Source of the DNA: JACQRW01 sp964371935
Lineage (GTDB): Bacteria > Patescibacteriota > Minisyncoccia > Sungbacterales > HO2-52-23
Assembly: GCA_964371935.1 (NCBI GenBank)
Contig: CAYJOT010000031.1
Coordinates: forward strand, 1 to 8,268
Length of the DNA: 8,268 nucleotides
Reading direction: 5' to 3'
Part shown: piece after piece, positions 5,577 through 8,268 of the stretch
How positions within the stretch are numbered: position 1 is the first letter of the stretch
Layout of the letters: every line of letters begins with the position of its first letter
Made by a program: the position numbers and the translations under genes
The notes under the pieces: generated by a model
Seen by the model: only the letters and a program-made list of their open reading frames with translations
What the model was told of the DNA's origin: nothing
The model's database searches: none

Positions 5577-6845
5577 ATGGATTTAAAATCGTTTACGTCT
5601 GCGATACAGCAGATTGCGGATGAGAAGGGCATCTCGCGGGAGAAGATCATTGAGACCATTGAGATGGCTTTGGCGTCCGCGTATAAGCGCGATTATGGCA
5701 AGCGCGGGCAGATTGTGCGCGCCATCCTCGAGCCGGAGACCGGCAAAGTGATGTTTCGGCAGATCAAGATTGCGGTGGATGAGACCATGATCAAATCAGA
5801 AGAGGAGGTTGCCGCGGAAGAAGAGGAGAGAACCCGGCAGATGGAAGAGGGCGCGCCCGATGTTAAACACTCGGTGTCTAACATAGATTCTGGATCACGG
5901 CACGGCGACACGGACGACGAAGAGGAGACCGGAGAAAAAAAGGTCCGCTTTAATCCGGAGCGGCATATTATGCTTGAGGAAGCGCGCGCTATTAATCCGG
6001 ACGTGGCGCCGGGAGAAGAATTAACTTTCCCCCTGCCGGATCAGGAGGATTACGGCAGGATCGCGGCGCAAACCGCAAAGCAGGTCATTATCCAGCGGAT
6101 CCGCGAGGCCGAACGCGAAGCCGTGTTTGACGAGTATAAAGACAAGGAGGGCGAATTAGTCAGCGGATTAGTGCAACGGGTCGAGGGGAACAATGTATTC
6201 GTGGATATCGGCCGTACTGTTGGCGTGTTGCCGCCGGAGGAACAGATTCCGGGAGAGCGGTACCACATCGGGCAGCGAGTCAAAGTGCTGTTGACGCTCG
6301 TGGAAAAAAACCAGCGCGGGCCGGGCGTGTTTTTGTCGCGCACGCATCCGCACCTGCTGCGTAAACTGTTTGAGATCGAGGTACCGGAGATCGCGTCCGA
6401 GGCCGTTGAGATCAAGTTCGTAGCGCGCGAGCCGGGTTCACGCTCGAAAGTCTCGGTTGTCTCGCACGAGAGCGGCGTTGATCCAGTAGGGTCGCTGGTC
6501 GGACAAAAAGGAGTGCGAGTGTCAACCGTGATCCATGAATTGGGCGGCGAGAAAATAGACGTGATCGCGTGGGTAGAGGATCCGGTCAAGTTTATCGCCA
6601 ACGCCCTTTCTCCCGCCAAGGTGCTTGACGTGATCGTGCACGAACAGCGCAAAGAAGCGCAGGCAATCGTGTCCGAAGACCAGCTCTCGCTCGCAATCGG
6701 CAAAGCCGGACAAAATGTGCGCCTCGCGGCCAAACTCACCGGCTGGCGCATTGACGTACGCTCCGATAAAATGATGGCGCCGCAGGAGAAAGAGGAACCG
6801 GAGGTAGCTGAAGAAACCGCGGAGGCCGAATCGGCTGTTGGATAA
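5577..6845 (+). CDS. nusA: Transcription termination/antitermination factor NusA
   Basis: A 422-residue cytoplasmic protein that binds RNA polymerase and nascent RNA to modulate pausing, termination and antitermination. The N-terminal RNAP-binding domain (about 1-185) opens with the typical helix and ALASAYKRDYG (31-41), and resumes with RIAAQTAKQVIIQRIREAERE (161-181). It is split by an acidic, low-complexity insertion at about 74-125. The S1 domain spans about 193-256 (GLVQRVEGNNVFVDIG). KH1 carries EVPEI, FVAREPGSRSKVSV and the GxxG-type loop DPVGSLVGQKGVR (302-314). KH2 carries SLAIGKAGQNVRLAAKLTGW (371-390). There are no extra C-terminal acidic repeats, only a short E-rich tail. The ATG has no Shine-Dalgarno sequence. 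The usual neighbours rimP and infB are absent. High G+C compared with the genes after it. Identification is secure. Confidence 0.97.
   Translation: MDLKSFTSAIQQIADEKGISREKIIETIEMALASAYKRDYGKRGQIVRAILEPETGKVMFRQIKIAVDETMIKSEEEVAAEEEERTRQMEEGAPDVKHSVSNIDSGSRHGDTDDEEETGEKKVRFNPERHIMLEEARAINPDVAPGEELTFPLPDQEDYGRIAAQTAKQVIIQRIREAEREAVFDEYKDKEGELVSGLVQRVEGNNVFVDIGRTVGVLPPEEQIPGERYHIGQRVKVLLTLVEKNQRGPGVFLSRTHPHLLRKLFEIEVPEIASEAVEIKFVAREPGSRSKVSVVSHESGVDPVGSLVGQKGVRVSTVIHELGGEKIDVIAWVEDPVKFIANALSPAKVLDVIVHEQRKEAQAIVSEDQLSLAIGKAGQNVRLAAKLTGWRIDVRSDKMMAPQEKEEPEVAEETAEAESAVG
5861..5883. repeat. Imperfect palindrome embedded in the nusA linker
   Basis: TGTTAAACAC (5861-5870) and GTGTCTAACA (5874-5883) form 10-bp arms with one mismatch around TCG. 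In the nusA frame this and the following bases read VKHSVSNIDSGSRHGD, which lacks the E-rich composition on both sides. It looks like a short palindromic element inserted in frame into a tolerant loop. Its status as an inserted repeat is inference. Confidence 0.45.
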
Positions 6846-6858
6846 GCTCTTGTTGTTT

Positions 6859-7347
6859 ATGGATATTCGATTAACATCCGCTGAGCAAAAACTCGTGGAG
6901 TATGCAAAAGCGGGCGTGGTAAAGTACAACAAACAACGCCATGCGCGAGGTGGTATAGACACTCTCTATGGTCTTTTGATTACAGAAGAGGGTTCTATCT
7001 ATGATGGCGCGGCATTTGAACCAAATCTTGTTCACGCAACGGTTTGTGGCGAACGGCATGCTATTGCAAATATGGTTATGAATGAAGGTTATGGCTCGAA
7101 AATAGAAAGCATTGTCGTTGCCGATCCAGTGCCGAGCGTTCAAGAGAAATGCACACCTCCATGTGGGACTTGCAGGCATCTCATCTGGCAGTTTGGGAAT
7201 CCGGATACATCCGTTATTTTTATGCAATATATTCAAGAACGAGGTGAAAAAGATGAACTTAATTGGACATTTCTCAAGATGGAAAAGCACCTGATTAAGG
7301 ATTTATATCCCTACCCCTATGAGCCCAATCCAAATCTTTGGACTTAG
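6859..7347 (+). CDS. Cytidine-deaminase-like zinc hydrolase (CDA fold)
   Basis: A 162-residue protein with the zinc site of the cytidine deaminase superfamily: CGERHAI, with zinc ligand C63 and proton-shuttling E65, and PCGTC with ligands C102 and C105 (numbered from the ATG at 6859). The CxE...PCxxC arrangement is that of free-nucleoside cytidine or blasticidin-S-type deaminases, which convert an aminopyrimidine to its keto form. The C-terminal tail ending in DLYPYPYEPNPN is longer than in ordinary Cdd, so the substrate is uncertain. A TTG at 6838 overlapping the nusA end would add seven residues; the ATG is preferred, though neither has a strong ribosome-binding site. It starts 13 bp after nusA with no terminator between, so it is probably read from the nusA promoter. 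Lower G+C than nusA suggests a different origin. Confidence 0.86.
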   Translation: MDIRLTSAEQKLVEYAKAGVVKYNKQRHARGGIDTLYGLLITEEGSIYDGAAFEPNLVHATVCGERHAIANMVMNEGYGSKIESIVVADPVPSVQEKCTPPCGTCRHLIWQFGNPDTSVIFMQYIQERGEKDELNWTFLKMEKHLIKDLYPYPYEPNPNLWT

Positions 7348-7352
7348 CTATT

Positions 7353-7720
7353 ATGAAAAACCGACAAGTCATTACATTACCGCAAGATCGCATAGAAACC
7401 AAAATTTATCTTATGCGGGGTAAAAAGATTATGATCGACCGAGATTTAGCGGAACTTTACGGGGCGGAGACAAAAGTATTGAATCAGGCGGTCAGGAGAA
7501 ACAAAAAAGGTTTCCCGGTGATTTTATGTTTCAGTTAAGCGTGCAGGAAATGAATGCTTGGGGACCCCAAATCTTGAGATTCCAAAATGGCATCTCAAAT
7601 TTGAGGTCACAAATTGTGATCTCAAAAGGTTCAAGGTCACAAATTGTGACCTTGAAGAGAGGAGAGAACATCAAATATGCACCCTATGTTTTTACCGAGC
7701 AGGGTGTGGCCATGTTATAG
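7353..7720 (+). pseudogene. ORF6N-domain (KilA-N related) DNA-binding protein, frameshifted and truncated
   Basis: The first frame, from ATG 7353, gives RIETKIYLMRGKKIMIDRDLAELYGAETKVLNQAVRRN, the signature of ORF6N domains found in phage antirepressor-like and mobile-element proteins. It then runs into FPVILCFS and a stop at 7538. The second frame carries on exactly where the family expects: (R)FPGDFMFQLSVQEM, then YAPYVFTEQGVAML before a TAG at 7718-7720. The break lies at the A6 run 7503-7508; one more A, or a -1 slip, restores AGG TTT CCC. The family normally continues after GVAML with SSVL...RAIEVNIQIMRAF, which is missing, so the 3' end is also cut. A TTG at 7338 is a less likely start. 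Probably a decaying gene; frameshifted expression or a sequencing error are the alternatives. Confidence 0.82.
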
Positions 7721-8235
7721 GCAAATTAACCACTCATCTCAGCCAATTAGATGGTAATACAGAAGAAGTAATAGGTCGTATTTCTGGACTTGTCGCCAAA
7801 GTTAGTGAGGGTATGCAAAAAGATTTTAATAAGGAATCGGTTTGGGTTATGGTAAGGGTTACTTTGCCAAACAATGAATTTGATATCCCTAGATGGCATA
7901 AGGATGGGTATTATATAGAATCAGAAGAAAAAACATATAAGTTGGTTTTTACTGTTAAAGGTGCGCCCACTCGTTTTGCTGAAATGACAGATGTAGGCAA
8001 ATACAAAGAACTTGAAAAATATGAAGAAGATGATATTGAAATAAGAAAAAAGTTTATGTCAGCAGTAAAAGAAACTGATCCGATAAGCAAAGATCAAGCC
8101 ACGATGTATCTTGTTGGAGGCGAAGATGCCAAAGTGCATTCTGAACCGCCAATCGACGCACCCAGAATCTTTATGTCAGTGGTGCCTGGTTCACGTGAAC
8201 AGATTGAAAAATTTAAAGAACGCTATGAAAAATAA
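7558..8235 (+). CDS. Uncharacterised protein, 5'-truncated, HxD...H...R pattern
   Basis: The frame is open from an ATG at 7558, but its first 54 codons read over the ORF6N remnant in another frame and are not protein-like. Credible protein begins near 7717, right where the ORF6N frame stops, and the first ATG inside it is at 7813 (140 residues). Counting from codon 7720, the pattern IPRWHKDGYYIE (H60, D62) is followed by KVHSEPPIDAPRIF (H140, R149). The spacing matches the metal-binding HxD...H and the 2-oxoglutarate-binding R of Fe(II)-dependent dioxygenase-like beta-helix proteins, and loosely recalls DUF1826. I do not recognise it as a specific enzyme. The N-terminal end has probably been lost by the same rearrangement that cut ORF6N. 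Very AT-rich compared with nusA. Confidence 0.6.
   Translation: MGTPNLEIPKWHLKFEVTNCDLKRFKVTNCDLEERREHQICTLCFYRAGCGHVIGKLTTHLSQLDGNTEEVIGRISGLVAKVSEGMQKDFNKESVWVMVRVTLPNNEFDIPRWHKDGYYIESEEKTYKLVFTVKGAPTRFAEMTDVGKYKELEKYEEDDIEIRKKFMSAVKETDPISKDQATMYLVGGEDAKVHSEPPIDAPRIFMSVVPGSREQIEKFKERYEK
7601..7660 (+). repeat. Two tandem 30-bp units, each holding a palindrome
   Basis: Units 7601-7630 and 7631-7660 agree at 22 of 30 positions, including a 16-base identical core GGTCACAAATTGTGA plus one flanking base. Unit 1 contains a 21-bp palindrome (7603-7623, one mismatched pair). Unit 2 contains a perfect 23-bp palindrome (7632-7654) centred on an A. In the ORF6N frame they encode RSQIVISKGS and RSQIVTLKRG. 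A perfect 12-bp palindrome CTCAAATTTGAG (7594-7605) abuts the first unit. Confidence 0.7.
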
Positions 8236-8268
8236 AGAAAAAATCAATTAGAATTAACAGTTTAAATT

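Noticed and set aside
6050..6751. Minus-strand open frame of 233 codons opposite nusA
   Set aside because: It is serine- and threonine-rich shadow sequence of the high-G+C nusA coding strand.
6838..6858. TTG start for the deaminase, overlapping nusA
   Set aside because: It adds only seven hydrophobic residues. The ATG at 6859 begins where the conserved helix starts. It cannot be formally excluded because a GGAGG lies 12 bases upstream of the TTG.
7526..7720. Independent small gene starting at the ATG at 7526
   Set aside because: Its sequence (MFQLS...VFTEQGVAML) is the second half of the ORF6N domain begun in the preceding frame. The ATG is an internal methionine.

Overview
The window looks like part of a Candidate Phyla Radiation (Patescibacteria, probably Parcubacteria-like) genome. 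The supporting features are a type IV pilus ATPase next to a short membrane histidine kinase with an ASHQLRSPLS H-box, single-domain receivers, a NusA with a long acidic insertion, a small RelE-type toxin-antitoxin pair, an ORF6N protein, and almost no Shine-Dalgarno sequences. This assignment is inference from protein style. No rRNA, tRNA or CRISPR array is visible.

Left block (about 1-4008, minus strand): a histidine kinase, two receiver proteins (joined only by a 100-N assembly gap at 2557-2656), a 110-residue hypothetical protein and a PilB/GspE ATPase lie head to tail with 9-18 bp between the readable genes. This looks like a signalling-to-pilus operon. A hairpin at the left edge probably ends it. 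Extended -10 promoter-like sequences precede the kinase and the first receiver.

Middle block (4030-5460): a divergent promoter region separates the kinase from a plus-strand toxin-antitoxin pair. The antitoxin start codon falls where transcription should begin. Next comes an internally deleted, frameshifted insertion sequence on the minus strand, with recognisable two-part inverted repeats at both ends.

Right block (5474-8268, plus strand): a clear sigma70-type promoter just beyond the IS end and a structured leader precede nusA. The nusA gene carries a short palindromic segment inside its acidic linker. A CDA-fold (cytidine-deaminase-like) gene follows directly, then an ORF6N-domain gene broken by a one-base frameshift at an A6 run, then the 3' part of an unfamiliar gene with an HxD...H...R residue pattern. 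Neither rimP nor infB, the usual partners of nusA, is present. Base composition falls visibly after nusA: 38/60 G+C at 6301-6360 against 20/60 at 8041-8100. The last 1.4 kb therefore looks like accessory, rearranged DNA.
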